A stretch of DNA of 64,000 bases, taken from Flavobacteriales bacterium (GTDB lineage: Bacteria; Bacteroidota; Bacteroidia; Flavobacteriales_F; PHOS-HE28). Position numbers and translations under genes: made by a program. Position 1 is the first letter of the stretch, and each line of letters begins with the position of its first letter. Shown piece by piece: positions 1 to 8,859 of this stretch. Location: assembly GCA_020635725.1 (NCBI GenBank), contig JACJZF010000002.1, forward strand, positions 345,621 through 409,620, given 5' to 3'. Below the pieces are notes generated by a model. The model was not told where the DNA came from. It saw only the letters and a program-made list of their open reading frames with translations, and did not search any database.

Positions 1-504
1 CGACATGTCGTAGGTGAGCTGCTGCCAGCCCGCGCCGGATGGAATGGTCTCGAAAAGCTGCCAATCACCACCGTTCGCGCTGAACTCGATACGGGCTTCG
101 CCGCCGCCGAGGGCACGGGTGTGGAATACCCGCAGGTCAAGGGCGATGCTGAGCACGCCGCTCAGATCGATGCTGGGTGTGGCGAGCACCGCGGAGTCCA
201 GATCGCAATTGCACGGCGGAGCATCGTCATTGGCCATGGCGAATCGGTTGCCGATGGGCGCATCGGGTACGGGGAAGAAGCCGCCGGCATTCGCCTCGCT
301 CGCGGTTCCGGCCCGGAATGCCGGCACGAATTCGCCTAGGCCCTCGCCGTCGGGCCCTTGCCGCTCGACTTGATTCGTGCTCCAGCCTGCCGGGATGCCC
401 TGTTCGAAATCCTCGCTCCAGACGCAGGTGGATTGGCGTTGCTGCGCGGCCGATTCCTGGCTGAGCAGCAGGAGCGCGAGGGGCAGGGCGAATAGGTTCC
501 GCAT
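1..504 (-). CDS. Secreted protein, N-terminal part (runs off the left edge)
   Basis: The minus-strand reading frame starts at 504 and stays open to position 1, giving 168 residues of a longer protein. It opens with a classic signal peptide (MRNLFALPLALLLLSQESAAQQ), followed by a mature region with a CVWSEDFEQGIPAGWSTN-like start. That start is typical of secreted Bacteroidota proteins with jelly-roll adhesion domains of the choice-of-anchor J type. The ATG shares its A with the gcvP stop (TGATG), so the gene is probably translated with or just after gcvP, although nothing links the functions. A T9SS sorting domain would be expected at the unseen C-terminus. Export is well supported. The domain assignment is an inference from a few conserved positions. 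Confidence 0.75.
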   Translation of the reverse strand, partial: MRNLFALPLALLLLSQESAAQQRQSTCVWSEDFEQGIPAGWSTNQVERQGPDGEGLGEFVPAFRAGTASEANAGGFFPVPDAPIGNRFAMANDDAPPCNCDLDSAVLATPSIDLSGVLSIALDLRVFHTRALGGGEARIEFSANGGDWQLFETIPSGAGWQQLTYDMS

Positions 505-3365
505 CAGGCTTCCGCGGTCATGTATTCCTCGATCGGCGGGCAGGTGCAGATCAGGTTGCGGTCGCCGAAGGCGTTGTCAACGCGGCTCACCGTGGGCCAG
601 TATTTCCACTCGCGATTGATGTGCGCCGGGAAGGCTGCCTGCTCGCGTGTGTAGGCGTGGTTCCACTCGTTCGCGCAGATCTCCGCGCTCGTGTGCGGCG
701 CGTTCTTCAACACGTTGTCCGCCTTGTCGGCCTTGCCTTGTTCCAGCGCGGCCACTTCCTGGCGAATGCCGATCATGGCTTCGATGAAACGGTCCAGCTC
801 CGCCTTGCTTTCGCTTTCCGTGGGCTCCACCATCAGCGTTTCGGCCACGGGGAAGCTCACGGTGGGTGCGTGGAAGCCGTAATCCATCAAACGCTTCGCG
901 AGATCGCTCACATCAACTCCGGCCGCGCGTTTGAAATCACGGCAATCGAGGATCATCTCGTGCGCCACCATGCCCTGGCTGCCCACGTAGAGGATGGGGT
1001 AGTGCTTCTCCAGCTTCGCCCTGATGTAGTTGGCGTTCAGGATCGCATAGCGCGTGGCATCGGTCAATCCATCACCGCCGAGCATCTTGATGTAGCCGTA
1101 GCTGATCAACAGGATGAGCGAGCTGCCCCAAGGCGCGGCGCTCACAGCGGGCACGGCCTTCTCGCCGCCCGTTTTGATCAACGGGTGACCGGGCAGGAAG
1201 GGCTTCAGCTTGTCGTTCACGCAGATGGGGCCCATGCCCGGGCCGCCGCCGCCATGCGGAATGGCGAAGGTCTTGTGCAGGTTCAGGTGGCACACGTCCG
1301 CACCGATGTCGCCAGGACTGGTCAGGCCCACCTGCGCGTTCATGTTCGCGCCATCCATGTACACCAGGCCGCCGTTCGCGTGGATCGTGCTGGTGATCTC
1401 CTTGATGCTCTCCTCGTACACGCCGTGCGTGCTCGGGTAGGTCACCATCAGGCAGCTCAGCGTGTCCTTGTACTGTTCGGCCTTCGCTTTCAGATCGGCC
1501 ACGTCCACGTGACCTTCGGCATCGGCCTTCACCACCACGATGTTCATGCCCACCATGGCCGCGCTCGCAGGATTGGTGCCGTGCGCGCTGCTGGGGATAA
1601 GGGCCACGTTGCGCTGGTGGTCGCCGCGTGACTCGTGGTAGGCGCGGATCACGAGCAGACCTGCGTATTCGCCCTGCGCACCGCTGTTCGGTTGCAGCGA
1701 AACGGCACTGAAGCCGGTGCACTTGGCCAATGCATCGCTGAGCTGGCGGAACACTTCCTGGTAGCCTTCGGTCTGTTCAACGGGAGCGAAAGGATGCAGG
1801 GCGCCCCACTCCGGCCAGCTGAGCGGAAGCAGGGTGCTCGCGGCGTTCAATTTCATGGTGCACGAGCCCAGTGGGATCATGCCGTGCATCAACGAGAAAT
1901 CCTTGTTCTCCAAACGCTTGATGTAGCGCTGCAGCTCGAGCTCGGTGTGGTGCGTGTTGAAGACCGGGTGCGTGAGGATCGCGCTCGTGCGCTGCATTTC
2001 CGCGGACACGGCGATGCTGCTACCGTTGTTGGATAGAGCAGGTGCAGGTTTACCCATGGCTTCGGCCAGCGCGGCCACCACGTCGTTCGCGTCCTTGGTG
2101 CGCACTGTTTCGTCCAGCGCGATGCTCACCGTATTGCCATCGAAACGGAAGTTGATGCTCCGCTTCTCGGCAGCTGCGCGCACTTTGTTCGCATCACCAC
2201 CGCCGAGGGTGATCGTGTCGAAGAAGCTGTTGTTCACCACCGTGTAGCCCAGTGCCTTGGCGGCCTCGGCCACGTTGCGGGTGTGCGCATGCACGTTGCC
2301 TGCGATGCGCTTCAATCCTTCCGGACCGTGGTATACCGCGTACATGCCGGCCATTACAGCGAGGAGTGCTTGCGCCGTGCAGATGTTGCTGGTGGCCTTG
2401 TCTCGACGGATGTGCTGTTCGCGCGTCTGCAGCGCCATGCGCAGGGCCTGTCCCCCGCGGCGGTCCTGGCTTACGCCGATGATGCGACCCGGCAGCAGGC
2501 GCTTGTATTCCTCGGTGGTGCAGAAGAAAGCGGCGTGCGGACCACCGTAGCCCATGGGCACGCCGAAACGCTGGCTGTTGCCCACGCACACATCGGCGCC
2601 CCATTCGCCGGGGGGCGTGAGCAGCACGAGCGATAGCAGGTCGGCGCATACCGCGGTCTTCACACCAACGGCTTTCGCTTTGCTCACCAAGGCGCGGTAG
2701 TCGTTCACGCTGCCATCGATCGCGGGGTATTGCAGTGCGAGACCGAAGTAGCCGGCAGCAGGATCGAAGTCCTTCACATCACCCACCACCAGTTCCACGC
2801 CGATCGGTGCGCAACGCGTGCGCAGCACATCGATGTTCTGCGGGTAGAGGCCTTGGTCGGCGAAGAACTTGTTGGCGTTGGCCAGCTCCTTCGGGCGTGC
2901 GGCGTGCAGCATGTGCATGGCTTCCGCGATCGCCGTGGCTTCATCGAGCAGGCTGGCGTTGGCGATGGGCAGGCCGGTGAGGTCGCTGCACATCGTCTGG
3001 AAGTTGAGCAAGGCTTCGAGGCGGCCCTGCGAGATCTCCGCTTGATAGGGCGTGTAGGCCGTGTACCAACCGGGGTTCTCGAAGATGTTGCGCTGGATCG
3101 GTGGGGGAAGGATGGTGCCGCTGAAACCGAGGCCGATGTAGCTCCGGAACACCTTGTTCTTCGCGCCCAGTGCCTTCATGTTGTCCAGGTGCTCGCGCTC
3201 GGTCATCGCCGGGCCTACGTCCAATGCTTGCGCGCGCCGGATGCCCTTGGGCACGGTGCGGTCGATCAGTTCATCGATGCTGCCCACGCCGATTGCCTGG
3301 AGCATGGCGGCGGTCTCGGTGTCGTTCGGTCCGATGTGGCGCTCGCGGTAGGTGACGGATTTCAT
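504..3365 (-). CDS. gcvP: Glycine dehydrogenase (decarboxylating), P protein
   Basis: This is the P protein of the glycine cleavage system. It decarboxylates glycine with PLP and passes the aminomethyl group to the lipoyl arm of GcvH. The 953-aa length is that of the single-chain (fused alpha/beta) form. The N-terminus carries the conserved RHIGPND block, and the C-terminal half has the PLP-lysine motif NLHKTFAIPHGGGGPG with the lysine at residue 698. The glycine-rich loop after it is intact. A TATATTTG -7 element lies 23 nt upstream of the start and faces a divergent promoter for the next gene. The other glycine cleavage genes (gcvT, gcvH) are not in the window, so the system is not a single operon here. 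Confidence 0.97.
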   Translation of the reverse strand: MKSVTYRERHIGPNDTETAAMLQAIGVGSIDELIDRTVPKGIRRAQALDVGPAMTEREHLDNMKALGAKNKVFRSYIGLGFSGTILPPPIQRNIFENPGWYTAYTPYQAEISQGRLEALLNFQTMCSDLTGLPIANASLLDEATAIAEAMHMLHAARPKELANANKFFADQGLYPQNIDVLRTRCAPIGVELVVGDVKDFDPAAGYFGLALQYPAIDGSVNDYRALVSKAKAVGVKTAVCADLLSLVLLTPPGEWGADVCVGNSQRFGVPMGYGGPHAAFFCTTEEYKRLLPGRIIGVSQDRRGGQALRMALQTREQHIRRDKATSNICTAQALLAVMAGMYAVYHGPEGLKRIAGNVHAHTRNVAEAAKALGYTVVNNSFFDTITLGGGDANKVRAAAEKRSINFRFDGNTVSIALDETVRTKDANDVVAALAEAMGKPAPALSNNGSSIAVSAEMQRTSAILTHPVFNTHHTELELQRYIKRLENKDFSLMHGMIPLGSCTMKLNAASTLLPLSWPEWGALHPFAPVEQTEGYQEVFRQLSDALAKCTGFSAVSLQPNSGAQGEYAGLLVIRAYHESRGDHQRNVALIPSSAHGTNPASAAMVGMNIVVVKADAEGHVDVADLKAKAEQYKDTLSCLMVTYPSTHGVYEESIKEITSTIHANGGLVYMDGANMNAQVGLTSPGDIGADVCHLNLHKTFAIPHGGGGPGMGPICVNDKLKPFLPGHPLIKTGGEKAVPAVSAAPWGSSLILLISYGYIKMLGGDGLTDATRYAILNANYIRAKLEKHYPILYVGSQGMVAHEMILDCRDFKRAAGVDVSDLAKRLMDYGFHAPTVSFPVAETLMVEPTESESKAELDRFIEAMIGIRQEVAALEQGKADKADNVLKNAPHTSAEICANEWNHAYTREQAAFPAHINREWKYWPTVSRVDNAFGDRNLICTCPPIEEYMTAEA

Positions 3366-3388
3366 GCAGGGGGGTGCCGGAAGGCGGG

Positions 3389-3396
3389 CAAATATA
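3389..3396 (-). promoter_or_regulatory. Bacteroidota -7 element TATATTTG upstream of gcvP
   Basis: The minus strand reads TATATTTG, an exact match to the Bacteroidota sigma-factor -7 consensus TAnnTTTG, 23 nt before the gcvP start. No clear -33 TTG was found at the usual distance. It is back to back with the plus-strand element at 3422-3429, so the two genes share a compact divergent promoter region. Confidence 0.65.
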
Positions 3397-3421
3397 CCCG
3401 GGGCCGCCGCCGCCCGCCCGC

Positions 3422-3429
3422 CTACATTT
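3422..3429 (+). promoter_or_regulatory. -7 element TACATTTG just before the gene at 3441
   Basis: Exact TAnnTTTG match whose last base is 11 nt upstream of the ATG at 3441. Transcription normally starts a few bases downstream of this element, so the mRNA leader would be only a few nucleotides long. No Shine-Dalgarno sequence is visible. Confidence 0.65.
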
Positions 3430-3440
3430 GGCCACCACCC

Positions 3441-4088
3441 ATGCGATCGCTGCTGACTTTTTCCGCCGTGCTCATCGGCCTCGCTGGCATCGCGCAGCTC
3501 ACCCCCTTCAAGCCGGACCGCATCCTGCTCATGAACGGGCAGATCATTGAGACACGGGTGCTGGGGCAGAGCACCTTGGAGGTGCGCTACCTCGATTTCG
3601 GGAAGAATGGCCGGTCGAAGGAGACCTCCGAGCCCACGGAGAATGTGTTCAGCGTGACCGACAGCTTGGGCAAGGAGCGGGTCTGGTATTTCCAGGACAC
3701 GGTCTTCGGCAACGACATGACCATCCAGGAGATGCGCTACTTCATCAAGGGCGAACAGGACGCGCGCTCCGGCTATAAGCCCCGCTGGGCCGTGCTCGGC
3801 GGCTTCGTGGTGGGCGCGGGAACGACCATTGCCCTGAACCTGGAAGTGAACTCGCTCTTCCTGCCGCCGCTATATGCCGGTGCCATGATCCTGCCGCGCG
3901 TGCACGTGACGCGGGGTTCCATCAGCGACCCGTATATGGAAGGGGAGGAGAACTACGCCTACGGCTATGCCAAGGTGGGGCGCAGCAAACGGGTGGTGCG
4001 CAGTTTGGTGAGCACGGCTCTAGGCATCGTGGTGGGCGTGGCGGTGCGGCAACTGGTGATCAACCCGAACCTCGAGGGCTACGATTGA
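3441..4088 (+). CDS. Conserved membrane-associated protein of unknown function
   Basis: A 215-residue protein. The start was chosen at ATG 3441 because the frame is open far upstream only as an antisense shadow of gcvP, and because a -7 element sits at 3422-3429. It begins with a hydrophobic segment that looks like a signal peptide or anchor (MRSLLTFSAVLIGLAGIAQL). A short beta-rich domain follows (KPDRILLMNGQIIETRVL, then VRYLDFGKNG), of the kind found in small Bacteroidota proteins predicted to sit in the periplasm. Two weak hydrophobic stretches lie near residues 115-150 and 190-205. The stop overlaps the next ATG (TGATG), so the two genes are likely cotranscribed and translationally coupled. 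I do not recognise a function. Confidence 0.8.
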   Translation: MRSLLTFSAVLIGLAGIAQLTPFKPDRILLMNGQIIETRVLGQSTLEVRYLDFGKNGRSKETSEPTENVFSVTDSLGKERVWYFQDTVFGNDMTIQEMRYFIKGEQDARSGYKPRWAVLGGFVVGAGTTIALNLEVNSLFLPPLYAGAMILPRVHVTRGSISDPYMEGEENYAYGYAKVGRSKRVVRSLVSTALGIVVGVAVRQLVINPNLEGYD

Positions 4089-4945
4089 TGTCCGAGCCGG
4101 TGATCCGCAGCGCCTTCATGCGGTTCGTGGTCTACGGGCATGTGGCCTTGGCTTTGGGAGCCGCCCTTCAGGTGCGCTGGATGAGCGTGGTCTGGTTCGG
4201 GGGCGATGATTGGCGGCGCGATCTGGCCGTGGGCATGGGCACTTTCGGCGGGTACGGATTCCTGCGGCTGATGCGCTCGCGCGACGCCGGGCAGCACGAT
4301 GTCCCGCATTTCGCATGGTATCGGAGGAACAGCCGGTGGATGGCCGCTGCGATCGCCCTCGCGCTGATCCTATCGGTCTTGTTGATCGGCCGGTCGCTCC
4401 ATGAGCTCTGGACACTCTGGCCTGCGGTTCTGGTTGCAGGTCTTTACGTAACACCCTTCCAGACCAAGGCTGGAATACCCATCGGGCTGCGTCAGGTGCC
4501 CTGCTTGAAATCGCCGCTCATCGCATGGGCATGGGCCTTCGTGCTGGTGCAGATGGCTTCGTTCGGTGCCTCCGGATCGATGTCGCTGCTGCTCATCATC
4601 GTGCAATCCGCCTTCATCCTCGCGCTCACCATCCCATTCGATATCCGCGACCTTCCCTTCGACCCGCCCGTGCTCAGGACGATTCCGCAGCTGTTCGGAG
4701 CCCGGGCCTCACGGGCACTCGCACTCCTGCTCCTCCTTCCCTTGACGTGGATGCTGATCGTGCAGCATGCGCTCGATGTCGTCGACGATGATTCGTTGAC
4801 CGGCCTGCTCCCGCTTCTCGGCCTCGCATTCGCGGCGGTATTGATCATCCGCTCCGCACCGGAGCGCGGTTGGCTGCACTGGCTGCTGCTCGACGCGTGC
4901 ATCGCCATGATCCCTGCGCTCGCCATGATCGGCTCCGCGATCTGA
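4088..4945 (+). CDS. UbiA-like prenyltransferase family membrane protein (degenerate)
   Basis: A 285-residue polytopic membrane protein with about eight hydrophobic segments. The region around residues 135-150 (GLRQVPCLKSPLIAWAW) and the block DIRDLPFDPPVLRTIPQLFG near residues 190-210 resemble the second Asp-rich loop of the UbiA superfamily. UbiA enzymes transfer prenyl groups to aromatic acceptors. The first Asp-rich motif expected after the second helix is not present; the corresponding region reads GGYGFLRLMRSRD. This suggests a divergent or non-catalytic relative, a type often seen as a hypothetical protein in flavobacteria. ATG 4088 overlaps the upstream stop. No quinone or haem genes are adjacent. 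Confidence 0.65.
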   Translation: MSEPVIRSAFMRFVVYGHVALALGAALQVRWMSVVWFGGDDWRRDLAVGMGTFGGYGFLRLMRSRDAGQHDVPHFAWYRRNSRWMAAAIALALILSVLLIGRSLHELWTLWPAVLVAGLYVTPFQTKAGIPIGLRQVPCLKSPLIAWAWAFVLVQMASFGASGSMSLLLIIVQSAFILALTIPFDIRDLPFDPPVLRTIPQLFGARASRALALLLLLPLTWMLIVQHALDVVDDDSLTGLLPLLGLAFAAVLIIRSAPERGWLHWLLLDACIAMIPALAMIGSAI

Positions 4946-4976
4946 TCGGCGTCAGTCACGACGTACTGGAGGGGCC

Positions 4977-4984
4977 TACTTTTG
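4977..4984 (+). promoter_or_regulatory. -7 element TACTTTTG just before kynU
   Basis: Exact TAnnTTTG match ending 10 nt upstream of the kynU ATG at 4995. It implies a very short 5' leader. Confidence 0.65.
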
Positions 4985-4994
4985 GACGCCTTCC

Positions 4995-6275
4995 ATGACC
5001 GCCTATCAGAACACCTTGGACTTCGCCCGGTCGCAGGATGCGGCTGATCCGCTGAAGAATTTCCGCACCGAGTTCCGTTTCCCGCAACATGACGGACGCG
5101 ATGTGCTCTATTTCACGGGCAACTCGCTCGGCCTGCAGCCGGTTGGCGCAACCGATGCGCTGAAGCAAGAGCTCGACGACTGGGCAACCTTCGGCGTGGA
5201 AGGGCATTTCCGCGCCAAGCATCCGTGGTACAGCTACCACGAGGAGCTCACGCCATCGTTGGCTCGTCTGGTCGGCGCGCTGCCCGCGGAAGTGGTGGCC
5301 ATGAACCAGCTCACCAGCAACCTGCACTTCCTCCTGGTGAGCTTCTTTCGTCCGCATGGCAAGCGGAGGAAGATCCTCACCGAGACGCGTCCGTTCCCGA
5401 GCGACACCTACGCCTTCGCCTCGCAGATCGCCTTTCACGGCGGCGATGCGGCAAAGGACCTGATCGAGGTGCAACCGCGCGAGGGTGAGCATACCCTGCG
5501 CACCGAGGATATCGTCGCGCGCATCCACGAGCTGGGCGATGAGCTCGCGCTGGTCTGCTTCGGCGGCGTGAACTTCTACACTGGGCAGGCCTTCGACATG
5601 GCGGCGATCACCAAGGCGGCGCATGCCGTCGGCGCGGTGGCTGGCTTCGACTTGGCGCATGCCGCGGGCAACCTGCACCTGAAGCTGCACGATTGGGATG
5701 TCGACTTCGCCTGCTGGTGCAGCTACAAGTACCTCAACAGCGGCCCGGGTAGCGTGGCGGGTGCGTTCGTTCACCAGCGGCACCTCGGCCAAGGACTCCC
5801 GCTATTCGCCGGCTGGTGGGGTCACGACAAGGGCGAGCGCTTCCAGATGAAGCGTGAGTTCAAAGCCATGCCCACGGCCGAGGCCTGGCAGGTGAGCAAC
5901 GCGCCGGTCTTCACCATGGCCGTGCATCGGGTCGCGCTCGAGCAGTTCGACCGCGCCGGTATCGCCAACCTGCGTGCGAAGAGCGAACGGCTCACGGGCT
6001 ACCTCGCGTTCATCATCGCTGAGGTCGCGAAGGCCACAAAGACCGATCTCGAGATCATCACGCCCAGTGATCCCGCGCAGCGCGGCTGCCAGCTGAGCAT
6101 CCTCGCGCACGGCCACGGCAAGGCGCTGTTCAATCGCATCACCGAGCGGGGCGTGGTGGCCGATTGGCGCGAGCCGAACGTGATCCGCATGGCCCCCGTG
6201 CCTTTGTACAATTCATTCCTGGACGTGCATCGATTCGGAGCGATCCTGACGGAATGCCTTGCCGGTTCACACTGA
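4995..6275 (+). CDS. kynU: Kynureninase
   Basis: Kynureninase (EC 3.7.1.3) hydrolyses kynurenine or 3-hydroxykynurenine to (3-hydroxy)anthranilate plus alanine, using PLP. The 426-aa protein has the normal family length. The PLP-lysine motif CSYKYLNSGPG has its lysine at residue 245, and the substrate-binding N-terminal block YFTGNSLGLQP is present near residue 38. Its partner kmo follows about 60 nt downstream on the same strand, separated by two perfect hairpins. Together they convert kynurenine to 3-hydroxyanthranilate, either for catabolism or as the aerobic start of NAD synthesis. Tryptophan dioxygenase and 3-hydroxyanthranilate dioxygenase are not in the window. Confidence 0.96.
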   Translation: MTAYQNTLDFARSQDAADPLKNFRTEFRFPQHDGRDVLYFTGNSLGLQPVGATDALKQELDDWATFGVEGHFRAKHPWYSYHEELTPSLARLVGALPAEVVAMNQLTSNLHFLLVSFFRPHGKRRKILTETRPFPSDTYAFASQIAFHGGDAAKDLIEVQPREGEHTLRTEDIVARIHELGDELALVCFGGVNFYTGQAFDMAAITKAAHAVGAVAGFDLAHAAGNLHLKLHDWDVDFACWCSYKYLNSGPGSVAGAFVHQRHLGQGLPLFAGWWGHDKGERFQMKREFKAMPTAEAWQVSNAPVFTMAVHRVALEQFDRAGIANLRAKSERLTGYLAFIIAEVAKATKTDLEIITPSDPAQRGCQLSILAHGHGKALFNRITERGVVADWREPNVIRMAPVPLYNSFLDVHRFGAILTECLAGSH

Positions 6276-6279
6276 CCTC

Positions 6280-6317
6280 GCTACAGGGAATCTGTAGCGT
6301 CGACCCGTTGGGTCGAC
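6280..6317 (+). repeat. Two adjacent perfect hairpins between kynU and kmo
   Basis: Right after the kynU stop, 6280-6298 folds as GCTACAG/CTGTAGC (7-bp stem, 5-nt loop). It is followed with no gap by 6299-6317, GTCGACCC/GGGTCGAC (8-bp stem, GTT loop). There is no U-tract, so a simple intrinsic terminator is unlikely. The second arm is nearly the same as the hairpin at 25504-25522. Likely a dispersed hairpin repeat that could also stabilise or attenuate the kynU-kmo transcript. Confidence 0.7.
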
Positions 6318-6333
6318 ACAATGCGATTATCGG

Positions 6334-7674
6334 ATGAAGAACATCACCATCATCGGCGGCGGTCTGGTCGGAAGCCTGTTAGCCATATTCCTGGCGAAGC
6401 GCGGGCATCGTGTGAACGTGTTCGAGCGGAGGCCCGATCCGCGGAGGACGAACGTGTACGCGGGGCGCAGCATCAACCTGGTGGTGAGCCACCGCGGCTG
6501 GACAGCGCTCAAGGCCGCCGGCGTGAACGAGGCCGTGGAACGCATCGTGGTGCCGGTGTATGCCCGTATGACGCATGCGCCGGACGGCACGCTCACACGG
6601 CTGCCCTACAGCATCGATGAGCGCGCGATCCACAGCGTGAGCCGCGCCGAGCTGAACAAGGTGCTGCTCACCGAAGCGGAGAAGCTGCCGAACGTGAAAC
6701 TGCACTTCGAGCATCGCTGCACGGGTGTGCACCTCGATACCGGCACGTGCATGTTCCACAACGAGGCCACGGGCGAGGCATCGGCCACGCCGGCGGATGT
6801 GGTCTTCGGCAGCGACGGTGCCGGCAGCGCGGTGCGGCAGGAGCTCATGCGCACGCGCTTCACCTTCAGCCAGACCTACATCGAGCACGACTACAAGGAG
6901 ATCGCCTTCCCACCGAACGCCGACGGCACACCGCGCATGGACCCGCACTGCCTGCACATCTGGCCGCGACGCTGGTTCATGATGATGGGCCTCGCCAATC
7001 AGGACGGCGGCTTCACCGGCACGCTCTTCATGCCGCATGAAGGCGAGTTCTCCTTCGATCGCATCACCGACGAGAAGGATTTGATGCGCTTCTTCGAGGA
7101 GCACTTCCGTGATGCGATTCCCATGCTGCCTGATCTCGCCGAGCAATACTTCCGCAACCCGCAGAGCAACCTCGCCATCATCCGCTGCGCGCCGTGGACC
7201 TATGGCGGCAAGGTGGCGCTGATCGGCGATGCGGCCCACGCCATCGTGCCCTTCTATGGCGAGGGCATGAACGCGGGCTACGAGGATTGCAAGGTGCTGA
7301 ACGACCTGCTCAATGTGCACGGCGACGACAACTGGTCCGCCGTGCTCGACGCCTACGGCAAGGCGCGCAAGCCCAACGGCGACGCCATCGCCGATCTCAG
7401 CATGCGCAACTTCGTGGAGATGCGCGACCTCGTGGCCGACCCGCGCTTCATCCTGCGCAAGAAGATCGAGGGCCGCTTGCAGCAGCGACACCCGGACAAG
7501 TGGCTGCCGCTTTACAGCCAGGTGAAGTTCAGCGACATCGGCTACCTCGATGCGTGGAACGAGGGCCTTCGCCACGACCGCATCATGGAAGAGGTGCTGG
7601 CCATGCCGGGCATCGAGGAGAAGTGGGAGAGCGAGGAGGTGGAGCGGAAGGTGTTGGGGTTGCTGGAGCATTGA
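6334..7674 (+). CDS. kmo: Kynurenine 3-monooxygenase
   Basis: FAD-dependent monooxygenase (EC 1.14.13.9) that hydroxylates kynurenine at C3 using NADPH and O2. The 446-aa protein begins with the dinucleotide-binding motif IIGGGLVGSLLAIFLAKRG. The FAD-binding block IGDAAHAIVPFYGEGMNAG is near residues 297-315. Both are typical of this flavoprotein class, and the FYGEGMN variant is characteristic of Kmo. It follows kynU and acts immediately before it in the pathway. Many family members have a hydrophobic C-terminal membrane anchor, and none is obvious here. Confidence 0.95.
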   Translation: MKNITIIGGGLVGSLLAIFLAKRGHRVNVFERRPDPRRTNVYAGRSINLVVSHRGWTALKAAGVNEAVERIVVPVYARMTHAPDGTLTRLPYSIDERAIHSVSRAELNKVLLTEAEKLPNVKLHFEHRCTGVHLDTGTCMFHNEATGEASATPADVVFGSDGAGSAVRQELMRTRFTFSQTYIEHDYKEIAFPPNADGTPRMDPHCLHIWPRRWFMMMGLANQDGGFTGTLFMPHEGEFSFDRITDEKDLMRFFEEHFRDAIPMLPDLAEQYFRNPQSNLAIIRCAPWTYGGKVALIGDAAHAIVPFYGEGMNAGYEDCKVLNDLLNVHGDDNWSAVLDAYGKARKPNGDAIADLSMRNFVEMRDLVADPRFILRKKIEGRLQQRHPDKWLPLYSQVKFSDIGYLDAWNEGLRHDRIMEEVLAMPGIEEKWESEEVERKVLGLLEH

Positions 7675-7770
7675 TTGCCTCCGGACGCGTGCTGATCCCC
7701 ACACCTCCGCGTTGACACTTTCAGCCCCGCCGCGGCGTTCTATCCCTGCGCCCCGCGCCACCTTTCGCTC

Positions 7771-8619
7771 ATGCGCCGCTTCGTTCTGCTGCTTCCCTTG
7801 CTCGTATTGCTCGCGCCCGAGCTGGCCGCGCAGCGAATCTTCCAGCGCAAGCGGCCCGACCTCATCCCGCTCGAGGGCCAGGTGAAGCGCATCGGCTGGT
7901 TCTTCGCGCCGGGCGTCACCTGGACGCACACGCGGCTGAAGAACGAGGAGGAGGAGATGTACCGCAGCGGCGATACCGTGTACAACGCCACCTACGACCC
8001 CGGTGGACGCATCGGGCTCTACTTGGAGGCTGGTGCCACCTGGTACACGCGCGATCCGGTGATCGTGGACTACTTCGATCTGGGGCTGGCCTACAAGAAC
8101 CTGCGCGGGAAGGAGTCGTACGAGAGCACGTTGCTGCGCGGCGATTCAGTGGCCTCCTTCACCGGCGATGGCAAATTCGCCGAGCGCTTCATCACGCTCA
8201 GCGCGAACGCCAACAAGTTCATTCAGACCGGTAACTATCAGTTCGTGCAGCTGAGCCTCGGAGTAAACGCCGATTACCGCGTGGGCAGCGATTACGAGCA
8301 TACCGGCGACCCGGTGCTGAACCAGCACGCGTTCCCGCCCGACCTGGTCACGCAGCTGCATTTCAAGCTCGGCTATGGCTTCAAGCTCACCGGCAAGCTC
8401 TTCGTCATTCCCACGTTGGAGACACCTGTCTTCAGCGTGGTGCCCGAGGACCAGGGCTTCGGGCAGCTGCAGTGGTTCAGCAGCGATTACAGGCCCATCA
8501 TCTTCAGCGTGCGCTTCCTCTTCCTGCGGCCGCGCAACGGCTTCGACTGCCCGCCGCCGATCAAGCACAACGAGTTCAAGAAGAGCAAGACCTACAAGCC
8601 GGATAGCTATCACCCGTAG
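7771..8619 (+). CDS. Conserved outer-membrane beta-barrel-like protein
   Basis: A 282-aa protein with a clear signal peptide (MRRFVLLLPLLVLLAPELAAQ). The mature chain alternates short amphipathic beta segments with polar turns, for example GLYLEAGATWYTRDP, QFVQLSLGVNADYRVG and LVTQLHFKLGYGFKLTGKL. Barrel proteins of the Bacteroidota outer membrane look like this. The C-terminus is basic and proline-containing (KTYKPDSYHP) rather than a T9SS sorting domain. I cannot assign a specific function. The gene stands alone between kmo and a repeat patch. Confidence 0.7.
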   Translation: MRRFVLLLPLLVLLAPELAAQRIFQRKRPDLIPLEGQVKRIGWFFAPGVTWTHTRLKNEEEEMYRSGDTVYNATYDPGGRIGLYLEAGATWYTRDPVIVDYFDLGLAYKNLRGKESYESTLLRGDSVASFTGDGKFAERFITLSANANKFIQTGNYQFVQLSLGVNADYRVGSDYEHTGDPVLNQHAFPPDLVTQLHFKLGYGFKLTGKLFVIPTLETPVFSVVPEDQGFGQLQWFSSDYRPIIFSVRFLFLRPRNGFDCPPPIKHNEFKKSKTYKPDSYHP

Positions 8620-8859
8620 GTGCAGTGCAGAGTTGTCGGTTGTTAGTTGTCAGGCGAGCACGCGTGCTCCCAACCACTAGCCACTGCCAACTTTCAACGC
8701 CCAACGCCCAACGCCCAACTCCCAACTCCCAACTCCCAACTCCCAACCCCCAACTCCCAACGCCCAACCTGTCATTCCGAGCGAAGCGAAGGAACAACTC
8801 CCAACTTTCAACGCCCAACTGACAACGCCCAACTGACAACTGACAACTGACAACTACCC
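8620..8859. repeat. CAAC-rich heptad repeat patch with one 30-bp unit
   Basis: This 240-bp gap holds no gene. It contains a 14-bp palindrome (GAGCACGCGTGCTC, 8656-8669), then a tract of short units of the form CAACTCCC or CAACGCCC from about 8690 to 8850. One copy of a 30-bp unit beginning GTCATTCCGAGCGAAGCG sits at 8771-8800. The same combination recurs at 25.6-25.8 kb and 33.5-33.65 kb. Small open frames here are by-products of the repeat. Confidence 0.85.

Noticed and set aside
6280..6317. Hairpins after kynU as an intrinsic terminator or riboswitch
   Set aside because: No U-tract follows, kmo continues in the same pathway, and the structure is too short for a known riboswitch. Listed as a repeat.
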